Shown: positions 10,311 through 22,928 of the stretch, piece by piece
Layout of the letters: each line of letters starts with the position of its first letter
How positions within the stretch are numbered: position 1 is the stretch's first letter
Assembly: GCF_001949145.1 (NCBI RefSeq)
Contig: NW_019091360.1
Location: 2,081,110 to 2,143,109 of the forward strand
Direction of reading: 5' to 3'
Source of the DNA: Acanthaster planci
Lineage: Eukaryota > Echinodermata > Asteroidea > Valvatida > Acanthasteridae
Length of the DNA: 62,000 bases
Notes under the pieces: model-generated
Database searches by the model: none
Told to the model about the DNA's origin: nothing
What the model saw: only the letters and a program-made list of their open reading frames with translations
Program-made: the position numbers and the translations under genes

Positions 10311-13300
10311 ATTCATATTCTTATGACAGGCTTATTTATTTTACAATGGAATGCACAATCCCTCACAGCCCATCAAAAGCAACACAAATACATGTATGCC
10401 ATTCATTCTTGGTCCACCAAAACCAGATATCATTTGCATCCAAGAAAAAAAGTTTGTAGCTCTATGGTTAAATAAAGACAAGAATTTTAGATTACCTGGT
10501 TATGACATCTACCAACACGATAGAAACAACACTAACAAGAAAGTGGTGGTGGATGTGCTCTTTTGATAGAGTGTGTTATTGCCTTTAAATACAAAACAGG
10601 TTCTAGCACCCCAGTAGAATTCCAAATGGGCGAAATCTATGACTGCTATGACAAAATCAGCATACATGTAATTAATATATAACCCATGGTCCTAACTAGA
10701 TCTTGATTCACTTAACCAGATCATTGAAAATGCAGATAAGCCATGCATAACTTGTGGTGACTTCAATGACCATAACCCACTGTGGGGCAGCTCTAAACTT
10801 GACCATAATGGAAAAATTATTGATGACATCATTTCAATCTGGTTTGTCTTAACACCGGCGAAGGCACTAGAGTTAATTTATCCCACAGCCCTCCCTCTTG
10901 CATTGATATCACTCTGGCTTCCCCTTGTATAGCCTCCAAAAGTTACTGGGCGGTGCTAAACGGCACATGGGCAAGTGACCACTGCCCAATTACCATCAAT
11001 ATTCACCATCGTATTTATACAACAGCTGATAAATCCACACCCAGATGGTCCCTACAAAAAACTGATTGCAGTCAATTTGAGGAAGAATGTGACCACATCA
11101 TAACTAAACCAGATAACACTTCTAGTATTGATGACACTACATGTATGACAAATTTACTCAAGAACTCGATCAAGTGATGGCTCTCTCCATACCTAAAACC
11201 AACCCGAATCACACGACTAAGCACCCCTCCTCCTGGTATAATGGCAAGTGTAAGCAAGTTACTGAGAACAAAAAGGCCGCTTTCAAAACGTTAAGAAAAA
11301 TCAAACTTCCGTCTGACTTACATGTAATAAACTATAAAAAAAAGCTTGTGCCATTACTAAGAAACCCATCAACGCTGCAGGAAAAAAAATGAATGGGAAA
11401 AGTTCTGCAACAATCTTAATACTAAAACTAACACTACAGTTATCTGGAGCAAAATTAAACGGATCAACCCTACTCATAAAAAGAGCAGTATCCCGGTCCT
11501 TCAAAACAATGGCAGTGATATTATTACTTGACGTGGATTAAGCTGACGCACTTTTTGTCAACTTTGCCAAAATCAGTAGCACTGATGACTACAACCCCTC
11601 TTTTATTTACACCAAACAAGAAGCTGAATATAATCTGAATTCAATTGATGACAAAGATTGTGTTATCAATGAACCTTTTAACATTGACAAACTGAACCAT
11701 GCTATTGATGCTTCCGTTTGCATGACACCTGGTTAGGATAATATTAACAACATGGTCATGAAACATTTCCCCTTCAAAATCAGAGAATACCTACTCATCA
11801 TCTTCAACATGGTTTGGCACACCTCTTATAATGTCCAAAACATTGGCAAGATTCAATCCCCATTCCTTTTCCTAAACCAGGGAAAGATGCCACCAACCCT
11901 TCATCTTATCATCCTATACATGTAGCTCTCACCTCCACTCTGTCCAAATTAATGAAACGTATGGTTAATTCTCGTCTGCTCTGGTTCATAGAAACTCACA
12001 ACCTTTTCAGTCAGCAGCAGAGCGGGTTCCGGAAAGGACGAAGTACAAAAGGTCACAGTCTTCATCTTGAATCAGACACTAACAGAGCCTGGGCTAACAA
12101 AGAAAGTACCCTTACGGTATTTCTTGACATCGAAAAAGCGTACAACATGTTATGGCGCAAAGGGATTATCATTAAACTCCAAGCCACGGGCATTTGTGGA
12201 TGAATTACTCGCTGGATTGATAATTTCCTGAGTGACAGGAAAATTCAAGTCAAAACCAAAACCAACAATACTCTTTCCACAGAAAGGATACAAGAACACG
12301 GTGTTCCCCAAGGCAGCGTAATTAGTCCGCTTCTTTTGACATTGCAGTTAATGATCTTTCCCAAATCCTGCCTGATGCCAAAATCGCTCACTATGCAGAT
12401 GACATGCAGTGTAGCTATTTGGAAATCAAACCCAAACATCACTTTCCTTGAAAAAGAAAATTCAAAAGGGTCTCAACAATATTTTGATTTGGTGCGAAAA
12501 ATGGGAACTTAAGCTATCATATCCTTTTCACCCACAAAAAAGAGGGTCAGTGTCTCTCTCTCCATCCAAAACCGGTCCCAAATTCTTGGGTGAAGTTGGG
12601 TGTCACCTTTGATGGCAAATGAACATGGAAACAACTCATTGACAACATCATCTTAAAGTGTAAAAGAAAACTCAACCTTCTCCGCCGTGTCAGCGGTACC
12701 ACATGGGGTGCTGACTGCAAGACCTTATTTCAGTTGTACTCCGCTCTAATCAAACCTAGTCTCGAGTATGGATGCGGAGCTTTTAATTCTGCCTCTGCAA
12801 CTATGAAACAAAAACTAGACGGCATTCAATATTAAGCCCTTCAAATCTGGTACTGGGGCTCTTCAAGGCACTCCCTTATTCAAACTTCAACTTGGATGTG
12901 GTGATCCCCCTCTAGACCTTTGTCATCGATTCCTGAGTGAACTATACAACATCAAAATAAAAGCTCAATGAAACCACCCCAACCAACATATGGACCAAGA
13001 TAATTGGCAGAAAAACTACTTTGGTGAGAAATGGAATCAAACCACCCATAAAATTCCTTTTGAAGCCGGAATTCATAAGTATCCTATTGTTACCTTCCCC
13101 TTATTCAATACTTCCCGTATTGGCACTACTACAAGCCCTGCATTTCTACAGAAATTATCTCTTGAACATCTCAAATCAATGACCCGAATTACAGAGGAAA
13201 TATCAGTAATGAAATAACCAACACACTTTGGAACAACTCGCTCCAAATTTACACTGATGGTTCATATGATCCAAACAATTATACTGTCAGATGCAGTCTT

Positions 13301-13833
13301 CACCTTCCTCAACTAAACTACTCTTAAGAGTATCAGATTAAACGATGGTATTTCGATTTTTAAAGCTGAGTTTATTCACCATCTTCCTTGCTGTAGAATG
13401 GATAGAGTGTGTCAAACCACTTCATTCTAATCCCTTACCTCAGAATAAAATTGTCTGTGATATCCGACATGCTCTCATAAATATCCAGCATCAAGGTAAC
13501 TCCTTTGCTTTTGAATGGGTTCCCGGCCACAGCGGTATTCCCGGTAACGAAAAAGCTGACAGAATAGCTAAGTTAGGAACTAAAAAATCAATGGAGCAGG
13601 AGAGGGAAGCGTCGATGGTTGGCTGGACACAGTGTTGCGAATCATCACCTGAAGGTATTGCGAAGAACCTGGCGGGGCACCAGCAACACTGCATGTCTGG
13701 AGGATCATTGGTGCTTCTCCCACTTCTGCCACCATGCTTTACCGAGATCCCTTTTACAGTCTTTTTTATTGCTAGTGCCTTTTATTTTTCTGCTAGCTCT
13801 CATGCATCCTTGATATCACTGTCTGAGTTTTAG
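10311..13833 (+). pseudogene. LINE ORF2: endonuclease, reverse transcriptase, RNase H (broken)
   Basis: Endonuclease: LQWNAQSL (10341-10364), PDIICIQEKKF, then GDFNDHNPLWGS (about 10760-10795) and SDHCPI (about 10975-10990), typical of APE-type nucleases that nick target DNA. Reverse transcriptase: SGFRKGRST, LDIEKAYNMLW (motif A with its Asp, about 12124-12156), GVPQGSVISPLL (about 12300-12335) and YADD (12392-12403), the catalytic pair. RNase H: IYTDGSYD near 13245 and WVPGHSGIPGNEKADRIAKL near 13520-13580. These pieces lie in different frames with several internal stops, so no enzyme can be made. The order matches I-superfamily ORF2. Confidence 0.85.
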
Positions 13834-13936
13834 TTGCTTCTCTAACGTACAGTATTGCTATGCTTTCCTGTATTAACTAACGGCATAAAGGGCACCAGAT
13901 TGCCGTACGTGTCATTTAACCTATAACAACAACTTC

Positions 13937-14315
13937 AAGAAATAAAAAGCCATAGATTTTAACCATTTCTTAAATGTTATACCTGTAGCACCCAAGTTTT
14001 AACAGATGAATTGCTTTTCTCTATAAGAGTGGTATTTTAGATTACCTGAAAAACATGAGTGGACACGGTTATGTCCATGTCCCACCAGAACCCCTTGAAG
14101 CTGGACATTTTTATCAAGATCCTGATTATTTTAACCATTGTTACCAATGAACAACCAATTCTATTAAACTGTGTAAACTACCACTATATCTCCGCACTTA
14201 CAGTGTATACATCTATCAGTAAAATTGTTAAAGTTCATTTCCTGACTCTCAACACTGTTAAAGAAAGAGATGATTTTGGTTATTTGCACATGTATCGGCT
14301 AGTGTGGACAGACCC
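13937..14315. mobile_element. right half of copy 2 of the 4631-5652 element
   Basis: Resumes at AAGAAATAAAAAGCC and follows copy 1 (about 5275-5652) to the terminal TAGTGTGGACAGACCC at 14315. With the left half it shows that one element was split by the LINE insertion. Confidence 0.88.
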
Positions 14316-14344
14316 AGTTGTAGTTTGATAAATTCAAATACTAG

Positions 14345-14470
14345 TTTTCCACAGGATACGGTTCTGCCTCCATTCGTGTTTCCAACATGTAGGTCAGATT
14401 GTGGGTTTTCTGAAATGCCATGTCGGATAAACAAATTTGCCGATGACATTGCATTGATTAATAATCAGAA
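14345..14470 (+). pseudogene. short LINE reverse-transcriptase fragment
   Basis: Plus-strand reading gives FPQDTVLPPF, resembling the RT motif G-V-P-Q-G-T-V-L-S-P-F, then CRSDCGF and KFADDIALI, with the FADD catalytic motif at about 14437-14448. It is only about 40 codons long and ends at a TAA. It lies just outside copy 2 of the inverted-repeat element and is not part of the I-like LINE. Clade is uncertain. Confidence 0.6.
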
Positions 14471-15046
14471 TGAAAATCAATAAAGATCAACTGAAGTAAA
14501 CCTCTGAAAAGTCAGATTCGTTTAAATAGGACTTCCATTTACCTCAGAAAAAAATCGCTTAGAACATGATTTTGCATATTTTTGTATATGTTGTTCTTAA
14601 TACAATTCCTGCATGTTTTACGTCCTTTAAGACAGATAGACGAAAAAAGATATTTTCATAGATTTATTCATCACAGTCACCAAAGAAATTTTGGGCATTT
14701 GTTATTTGGCATTTTCTCTGTCTCTTTACTCTACTCCCATTGCCATATGGCACAAAGGAAACCTGACACGAAACAGAAGCCTGGGTTTGAACACCATGTC
14801 TGCATACAAAATTACAAATAGCCATCATATGCCACATGATGGCACTAATATCATTTTGCCAATATGTCGACCAAAAGAGAACTTGTTACGTACACGTACA
14901 AAGAAGAAAGTTTAACGATGCAGAAGGCATCCAGCAGTGAAGAAAAAGATATCGCTACCCATTCTCTGATATCCTGAAAGACAAGGAAACCTCAAAAATG
15001 ATTCAAAAAGTGTGGCCTTATTGTGCGATTTTTGTCTGATACTTAC

Positions 15047-15151
15047 CCGTGTTCCATTGAGACAGGGAACAAGAGTGAAGATTTCCTCTTGATGTCAGGT
15101 TGACAGCTTGGACAGTGTGACAAGGCAGAAGGCTCACTGGTGATCAGCCAT
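15047..15151 (-). other. candidate 105-nt exon, unrecognised gene
   Basis: Minus strand: an acceptor-like TTCCCAG, an open segment reading WLITSEPSALSHCPSCQPDI and then KRKSSLLFPVSMEHG, then the strong donor GTAAGT at 15046-15041. It has one leading and two trailing bases, the same phase as the 4277-4191 candidate, so the two could be joined. The DNA also has weak similarity to the start of the 3738 minisatellite segment (GATCAC, AAGCTGT, CCTGACATCAAG). The CPSC pair may hint at a Cys-rich protein. No family recognised. Confidence 0.28.
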
Positions 15152-15679
15152 CTGGGAAGTTTACATTTTTAAAAGTCCTAAACAAGAAAGAAAAGGGACA
15201 TCAGTTACAGCATTTCAACAGTAATAGCGTGTAGGTTAAACCTCCCTCAAGTACCCCCTGACAAATGAATAGACTTTGTGGAAGGATTTCTCAGTCCAAA
15301 TCACGGGGGGCTATTACATACACGCCCATGTGAACATGAGGATGAGGTCCATTGACATGTTGATAATATCCAATATGATTAAGGACAACTAACTGGTTGA
15401 CACAGTTTTCGGGCTCCGTTTTGGTTCAGCCTGCTCAGAAAAGAGTCGTTGAAAGCAACTTTGGGTCACTGCCAAGAAAACAGCGTGGGAAGTGCATGCG
15501 TGCGGGCTGTGACATTATCAGTCTCAGTTCTACATGTACATGTAGGCGTCAGGGATTATTTGAGCCGTTGTAGTAGAGCCTCGTCCCACATGTTTTGGGA
15601 CTTGCTATACTAACCAGCACGCTGGCCATAAAGTGGACACATTCTGCACCATCTGACATCAAACACTGCATGGGGTCCC

Positions 15680-15755
15680 GTATACATGTACATGTATATA
15701 TTTATGTATACATGTACACATGTACGTACATACATGTATGTGTACATATATATGA
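15680..15755. repeat. TACATG/TATACATG microsatellite
   Basis: Dense run of TACATG, ACATGTA and TATATA words; one of the largest of many such clusters in the window. Confidence 0.9.
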
Positions 15756-16431
15756 AAAATTATTCAAGACAAAATTGCTGTATTTAGAGGGTATTTAAAT
15801 TGTTCTGTGAAGCTGATTTAAATGCAACTCCGTATATACTCGAATTAAAATAAAATATTCTTGACTCTCAACTTCAAGCTGTGCTGTCTCTTATTTATTA
15901 TCCGAACTGTTGTTAGCATTACGACCATCATTATTTCACTGGAGTACTAAGAATTTTTTGTGCTTATATCATAGCAACGTACCTGTATACCAGGAGCCAA
16001 ACCCAAGAAAAAATGACAACACTGTTTTGAAAAGTTAAATACGACTCACGTGCATGTAGCAATATAAAGTGGACAAAGATACTTTCAACTTTCAATAGAA
16101 TGTTGAAAAAAGAGAAAAACAATATTACTACAAAAATTACATGACGTGCAAATATAATGTGGAAGAAAATAAGAGAAATAAATGATGAAAAAGGACATCA
16201 TTTCAAAAAATAATCTCCGAAGCCCCTCCCCCCAACAAAAGAACAGTGCCTGGGCGCGCACGTACATGTACATGTAGCTGTGTGCCAGGAACACTGATGG
16301 CAAGTGCAAAGAATAAAGTACATGTACACTGTACATGGGAGGGTGCTTTATCATAATGAATTCCTCAACATTTTCCCTTCCACCAGAACACTTATTATCA
16401 CTTTGAAAATGTAGTTAATGACTCCGTGCTG

Positions 16432-16590
16432 AGGGGCGACTTCATTACGAAGCGAGTTTGTAAATAAAGGGGCGAGTCGGCGAAAAGGCGACTCAACAAG
16501 GGGGTGAGTTGTCAGGGGGGGGCGAGATGATAAGGGGTGAGTTGGCAAAGGGGAAGGGGCAAATCAGCCAGGGGGCGAGATGATAAGCTC
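16432..16590. repeat. degenerate G-rich tandem repeat
   Basis: Repeated blocks of the type GGGGCGAGT, separated by 10-15 bases (for example GGGGCGAGTCGGCGAAAAGG and GGGGGCGAGATGATAAG). The units are too diverged to set a strict period. Purine-rich and without coding potential. Confidence 0.65.
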
Positions 16591-18956
16591 CAACGATTAT
16601 AGGTAATTGTTGATACTGATATATCGGCGACCCGATATCCATAATACTAATATATCAAATTTTTTCGGAGAATGTTTTCAAGCTCAAAGCCAATGGCGTA
16701 ATCTAATCCCAAACACCTTTTGCAGTTAGGCGGCTTAGGCCCCTACCAATTGATCCTAACCATGCAGCACGTGATTAGTCTGCTGGAATTCGCGAGCTTG
16801 TTTAATTAATCTTCCCCAAATGAAAGAGCACCTGACAACACCAACAACCTGCAGTCAGAACAATTCATTCGAATGCAACTTTTAGGCATGCATACTCTGG
16901 CCAGTCTGCAATCTGAGCGGCTGGCTTGCCCAAACCGGTCGTACCCTGGTTTAGTTAATCATTCCTCCTTCAACCAATCACCATTGATGAACTTGCTGCG
17001 CCACAATACGACATGAATATACATCACCCCCAACTGTGTGTGTAGAAGGAAAAAGAAGCAAACATTCCCCCCTTTTCCTTCCCACAATGCCTCCTACCAC
17101 TGTGCAAAATCAACCATGCAGTATCAGCAATTAGGCTTATGGGGTTTGAATTACATGTAGTTCAGTGCACCCCGAAGTGGTTAGGGTTGCACACCACCAA
17201 ATACGTGCCCATAGAAAACAGTGCAAAATCGGACTGAAATAGCGCCGCCTGTTGACTCTCGTGAAGAGGTTGGCCTCCGTTTTTTCACTGGAAATTCAAG
17301 ATCATGGCCAGAAGATCACTTTTTATTTCAATTTTATGGGGTTAGCCACAAAACATTTTTTATTAGCCTTGCCCCGAAGATACCCCCAAAATACGGTCAA
17401 AGTAAGCGCTCATTTCTGAATGTACATGTAGCTGCCCGCCTCTATCCAAAATAGGCCCGCAATTTGGGGCTTTTTGTGAAAGAAACAAAAGAAACTGGAA
17501 ACTACACGCACATGTATCAGTCCCAAATTAGGGCGTTATAGAAATGTTTCTATGATCCCTCTTGATTATGGCCTGTCTTATTCTAAAAATCCCATGGGAT
17601 CACAAAATATTAATGAGCTCACACGTAGCAATACGATTTGGTGGAATGCACCCTTTAATATCACCTTGAGGGTCGGTTTTGCAGTACAAATGGCTCAAAA
17701 CGAAGAAAATCTATCCAAAATAGAGAAACCAATTCCAAAAATTGAATATACTTTCTTGTTTTTCTGAAGGATAATATAGTTTGTCCTTTGCCACAGAATG
17801 CAGAAGGGAGTTTTTTCACGCCAAAAAATTGTCTCTCAGCAGCGCCGCTGTTCACTGCCATCTTGCCTTCTCAAGGCATTTACTGTAAAGGTGACCCCCT
17901 GTAGCGTAATGGTATGGTCCGTCTGACCGAGAGGCAACATGGCTACTCTTTCGTGGCTGTGCGGAGGATGTTATTTTTGTGATATAAAAGGGCTTTTTCC
18001 CTTAAATGTCGCCCTCTGTTGTTAGCCAAATTGTATTTTAGGCATTATATGCTATCGAATTGTGTTTCTGTTAACTTAGAAAGTGATTTGGGTGTGTGGA
18101 TGGTGTGTTGACGTTACTATCATGTGTTGATGCGTGTTGACGTTGTGTTGACGTTAATTAGTACGACCGCGATCAACAAATCTTGTGCCACGACCACTTA
18201 TAAACTATAGGCCACTCGTGCGTGTTTCTGGGAGGACCATGTTAGCCCACGGTATTCGGCCTGCATATTTGAATGGAGCGGGTAGTGAAATGTTAGTGTC
18301 GTGCGTACGAGAGCGAAAACGGTTGACTTTTGACAGATTTTGAAGTGGGAAATATCATCAAAGCCTGCAAAATTTTCCTTTGGCATTTAAGAAAGCCCTA
18401 GGCCCTAGGTGGTGAAAAAGGTATTTTTGGTGAGTCTTTGGAATTTTTGAAAACTGTTTTCACCTTACTATATGTAATGTCGTGGAGCGTTAGTATGACC
18501 GATCCCGTCCAAATCGAAAAAGAGGAATACTAACGTTCCACTTAGTAGAGCTAGGGCTAAGCATGCTAAGTGACTGTTCCCTGCCCAATTTCCGGACACC
18601 GCAAAAGCGTGCGGTGGCAGTTGAGCTGAGGATACAAACATTTCGATAGGCCTAAATGAAACATGTAGGCCTACCTGAGAATTTCCTAGACCACCATTCT
18701 TTTTTTCATCAACTATAGTCAGTCTACGTACCTGTTTTGCCGGGACATTTCCAATTTGTTGTCTAAAATCTCATTCAACCACGCTCCAACTTGAAATTCG
18801 CTACGGTCAAAAAATCCGCCACCGTGGGCGCGGCGCGTGCGTGCAAACTTGTCGCGCACCGCGCATGCGAAGTACCTGATTGTAATTTCCCAATCAAGAA
18901 AAATTTCCCTTTCGCGAACCGGACAGGGTCAAATACTTGCGCGGTCATGTGGTGAG
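16591..18956. other. no gene recognised
   Basis: Unique-looking sequence. AGCGCCGCCTGTTGACTCTC near 17242 and an inverted, diverged similar word near 17840 suggest the ends of an old repeat. 18780-18960 is richer in CpG. No domain or exon is supported. Confidence 0.45.
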
Positions 18957-18959
18957 TTA

Positions 18960-19084
18960 GGCCGTGTCCGAATTGGGCCTTCTGAGCTACGGCTAGGTCT
19001 ATTGTCTGCGCGTCTTCGCGTACTTCCAGTGAAGTACATGTATAGACCTAGACCTAGCTCTAGACAACAGATTCGGACGCAGCC
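18960..19084. mobile_element. 125-bp hairpin MITE with TTA target duplication
   Basis: Starts GGCCGTGTCCGAATTGGG and ends in the inverted form CAGATTCGGACGCAGCC; further in, AGCTACGGCTAGGTCTAT pairs with TAGACCTAGACCTAGCTC. It is flanked on both sides by TTA (18957-18959, 19085-19087), as expected for PIF/Harbinger-type elements. A related copy is at about 36628-36732. Confidence 0.75.
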
Positions 19085-19087
19085 TTA

Positions 19088-22000
19088 GTACGAAAAGGGC
19101 GATCAATTTCATTTACAAACACGCCCTCGTTTGTTCCTCTCGGAGCGGATAAACCACAAAAGCCTTTAATCAGTCCAATAACAGAGCATTAACTTTTGGG
19201 GAGAAAATGTAAATTGTGATTTGTCGACAATTTGTTTAAAGATATCTTGTGACTATGTAATGACCTGCAACGTCGTACGGTATACACTGCAGCTGTATGT
19301 CAAATTAAAACTAAAGGGCGGCAAACAATAATTACGATAAGTGGCACTCGTTATCTTTCAAAGGTAATCTAGATTATTTTAATTGATTTAAACTCGATGA
19401 CACACTTTTCGATGTTTATAGAAACAGAATGCAGCGTAAGTGTACATATAAACGCAGAGAAGTTTCTGTTTCTGAAGCTTTGTTCTAGCTCGTCAAACAA
19501 ACTATGCATAAACTAATTCGCCTGTCCTTTCCAGTCAGATCAGATATAAGATATCAGACATAAGATTTGTTTAGTTATCACTCTAAACAAAACTAACCGT
19601 TTCGTGTTCCTCATTTAATGGACAAGGATAGGGTCTGTATCAAGTTACGTGGTTATGAAAACGGGAACAGAACACTGAGGTGGTTTGGTCGCCTTCAGAC
19701 TGGGAAATCGGGCAATTTTGTATTGATCAAACCTCTAAACACACGAAATAATACATTAGCTTAAAGATCTTTGTAATTGAAATAGTGTAACAATCCCCGA
19801 GTTTTTGCAGCTCAAAGCTAAAAAAACCCACTGAAACCGTAAGGGCCTTACTTTGTGATGAGATGTCTAAGAACCATGCAATGATACGCGTATTATGTTT
19901 TATACGCTTCACTAAAGTAGCAATTGAGGTACTTGTGTGTTACACGAAATGACAGGAACTGAAAAAACCACAGTTCACATTTGCTAAAAAAAGTTTCAAA
20001 ATTCAAGCAGCACGTCGTTTACAGCCACTGACTTTAAAGCAGACTTCCCGAATAGGGCTCGATTATTAACCCCTATGTTTGCACTGTCGTCTGCAAACAC
20101 AGCAAAACTTGGCAACCGCACGGGCGCCAGCCCAAATATCCAGCGGATCAATCTGCAATTACCCGTACAACAAACACATTGCCAAGATGTGCCGGACATC
20201 ACAATTTTGACATTATTTTGTCTGCCGTTCAACGTTACGTTCAAAGAAATAATATGCAATTTTGAAAGATGTCACAGCTACTGTGTCCTTGACATTTTTT
20301 TTCTTCAGGAGCCTCGTCAGAAAGGAAAAGATAATTGCCAAATAATGAGTTAGTCCAATGCTGTCAGTTGATCCTAGCCTAATATTAAGTCTAATAGGTG
20401 GTCGCTGCTATCAGTGAATTTAAACAGTTCGAGAAAAGACTAGCACAGGGTTCATTTACCAGAGCTGTAGACCTTATTCACACGGAAGCCCTCTTTGATC
20501 TTATTTCCCGAATATTTTTATAAATTGCAAACTGTCGATTAGGATTGCACCAGGCTGTTTATAACTACATGTATAGTGCGTTTAAGCTTCCCTTTCAATA
20601 TTTTTCTACATCTGGCTAATGTTTCTCTGTTTCAACGATAAATTAACTCAGTAACGAGGTAACATATGGTCATTTAAGCTTCCGTAGTCATGCCCCAGAC
20701 TGTTCCTCATTCAAATGTTTGAAAATTAAATTCTCATGCGAACTAATTCCAAGATGAAAGCAGGTAATCGTGGGGCGCACTAGTCTACACCATGGGGACG
20801 AGGCTGATGACGACCGACCGTTCGCTGCACCGCAGGTTGTAAATAGCACGTACTTGTCTTGTTTTGCACAGTGCAACCAGGATGTAAAGAAAACTGGGAA
20901 ACGACTTCCTCAAAATAACACTTATGAGTAATCTCAGTACGAGAAATGTGTCAACCTCCTACACGTATTGCCAAGATCCTGTTCCGCGCATGCGGTGCAC
21001 TGACAGTGAATAACACACAGGCCCACCAACGCTGGTTCGGAAGTGAAATCAGGAGTAGGCCTATGACCCGGTTGATATACACGGATTTGAGAGACCGACA
21101 AATTTGACGATTTAGAGGTTCATAGTTGCATATATATACGGATCCGGTACTCCCGAAGGGTGTCCCGTGATTGCATGCATGCCTCAGCTCAGTTAAACTT
21201 GGGGCTGTGTATACGCCAGGATGTATAGTGCATGTACTATTTATTTTGATTTCATTCAGACACTTAGGGCCTACTAATGTTGTAATACAAATTTGTAGAG
21301 TGATTTCACAATTGATATTTTCAGCGTAGGATTTGACAGCACCCCAATTTTTCAGGTGCATTAAGGTTCCGCGTATAAAGGGGTCATCATGGAAGAATTT
21401 ACGAGTTTTCCGGAGAAAAATGGCAAGCATTGCAAACAAAATAGGTGTGAAAAATTTGTGAAGTAATGAATGAGTAACGGTTGTCATCCTAGAATAAGCG
21501 TGGCAAATTTGTCAGGAAATTAATTCAAAAGCATCCCATCGCAACGTATTTAACTAGGAGAAAAGAAAATGGCGCCTGATTATGCCTTTTGTGCTACCCG
21601 TACGACATCTACTGAGAATGCCTATGTCATTGAAGAAACTGGCTGAATTGCGCAGCAGAAGACGAATTTTTCTGAATGACCTGACTCAGCGTTGACAGCG
21701 CACTCCTTGTCGAGAATGTGTGCCCATGCTTAAATGACACACATGACGTTTAACTGTTTAAATTACTGTATCATAAATGACGATGCTAACCATTGCAAGT
21801 GTAATGAATCAATCTCGCTGGACAAATGTGAAAATTCAAATATAATGTATCAAAGGAAAAGGTTTCAAACTAGCCAGGGAACCTATATTTTGAAAATTTA
21901 ATTTCCACATAAGAGTACTCCCAGAATTGACAACAGGGGGCTAAAATTTGGCTTTACGCATGCGTACATGTGAATTGACAACCATTCACATGCAACATTA

Positions 22001-22776
22001 CCTACAATTTGAAAAAGTCCTTTTGTGGTGCGCATATTGTTTTTCGATAGCACAATGAAAGCATACGGCTTGTGTATGGGTGGTGTTCACCAAAATTGTA
22101 ACCTTGGGGAAGGGGTTTGCCCCTGTGCCCTTCTCGTAATTATTTCACTATGGCAAAGACGTTGAAGTATACGTTTCCGGGTGAATTGTGCAAGTCAACA
22201 TAGCGACCAAATGTCTCAGCGGTGAGTTGTCATTTGCGACACTATGACGTCCCTTTCAGAATGGGACATACAAGATTTTTCACCGGCGAATTATGGAGCG
22301 AATAGGTACTAAAAGAGGAGCAGGAGAGTAGGATTTTTTTTTAATAATTATTATTATAGAGAGGCGATTTTTGGTTTATCAATTTTTCTTCTCGTCAAAG
22401 AGCATGCTAAAAGCCTATAAAAATAATGTAGCCCCACCCCTCAGAAAAGCCATAAAAGGTTTACACACTTTCATTCCATTTTTGCCCCCACTCCGAAAAA
22501 ATTGCCGTCTTCAGAACAAATTTGATTTTGGATCCACCCGTGGCAGTATTACATAACTGAACATGTCAGGTGAAAAACAGTTATAGCCACAAAACCCCTA
22601 CCGTGAATGTACGTTTTGGTCGTACATAGCTATGCATGTACATTTTCTTTGAATAATAACTCATATCAGTAGCCGTGTGCACGCAAACACGTTGCTGGTT
22701 TCAAGTACACGCTACAGCCTCCTCAATATCGTAAGTGATTTCGTTCTTTATTTTCTTCTTCAAATTTCGGTTTCAG
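19088..22776. other. no gene recognised
   Basis: Unique-looking sequence. The longest open frame (minus, 21487-20951) has no recognisable domain and no splice or codon support. No RNA gene or repeat array is seen. Confidence 0.45.
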
Positions 22777-22928
22777 GGAAAGCCCCGAGAGGCTACTTGT
22801 GGTCGCTTTCACATTACTGGGAAGTGATTAACGCGCAGGATGAAGAGCGCATAAACTCTCAAGGTATCCATGACAACCGACGGTATGACAGGATGTGGTG
22901 TTTATTGAACTCTGCACGTTCCTTGACG
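22777..22928 (+). other. candidate exon, unrecognised
   Basis: A pyrimidine-rich acceptor (CGGTTTCAG) is followed by an open segment reading KAPRGYLWSLSHYWEVINAQ and ending ...MWCLLNSARSLT, then ACG and the donor GTGAGC at 22929. It is 152 nt: two leading bases, then 50 codons, ending in phase 0. No neighbouring exon was identified, and it could also belong to a noncoding RNA. Confidence 0.27.

Larger units (their letters stand above)
8754..13936 (+). mobile_element. I/Nimb-like non-LTR retrotransposon (LINE), near full length but decayed
   Basis: A 5.18-kb insertion flanked by the 7-bp direct repeat AAGAAAT (8747-8753 and 13937-13943). It carries a 5' leader (8754-8934), a gag-like ORF1 with CCHC boxes, and an ORF2 with apurinic endonuclease, reverse transcriptase and RNase H, and ends in a short AAC-rich tail (ATAACAACAAC). 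A gag-like ORF1 together with an RNase H domain places it in the I superfamily; Nimb is the best guess. Many frameshifts and stops show that it is inactive. Confidence 0.88.
14480..16431. other. no clear gene; TACATG-rich, one candidate exon
   Basis: Holds a candidate minus-strand exon (15151-15047, listed separately), TACATG clusters at 15531-15545 and 15680-15755, and otherwise AT-rich sequence without recognised domains. Confidence 0.5.

Noticed and set aside
16085-16354. 89-codon hydrophobic minus-strand frame
   Set aside because: Made of low-complexity Phe/Tyr codons from an A-rich stretch with TACATG runs; not a credible membrane protein.
17885-17960. tRNA-like segment with an A-box-like TAGCGTAATGG
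   Set aside because: No GGTTCGA-type B box and no cloverleaf follow; at most a tRNA-derived relic.
20951-21487. 178-codon open frame on the minus strand
   Set aside because: No domain, no clear signal or splice support, and composition like the noncoding neighbours. Probably a chance frame.
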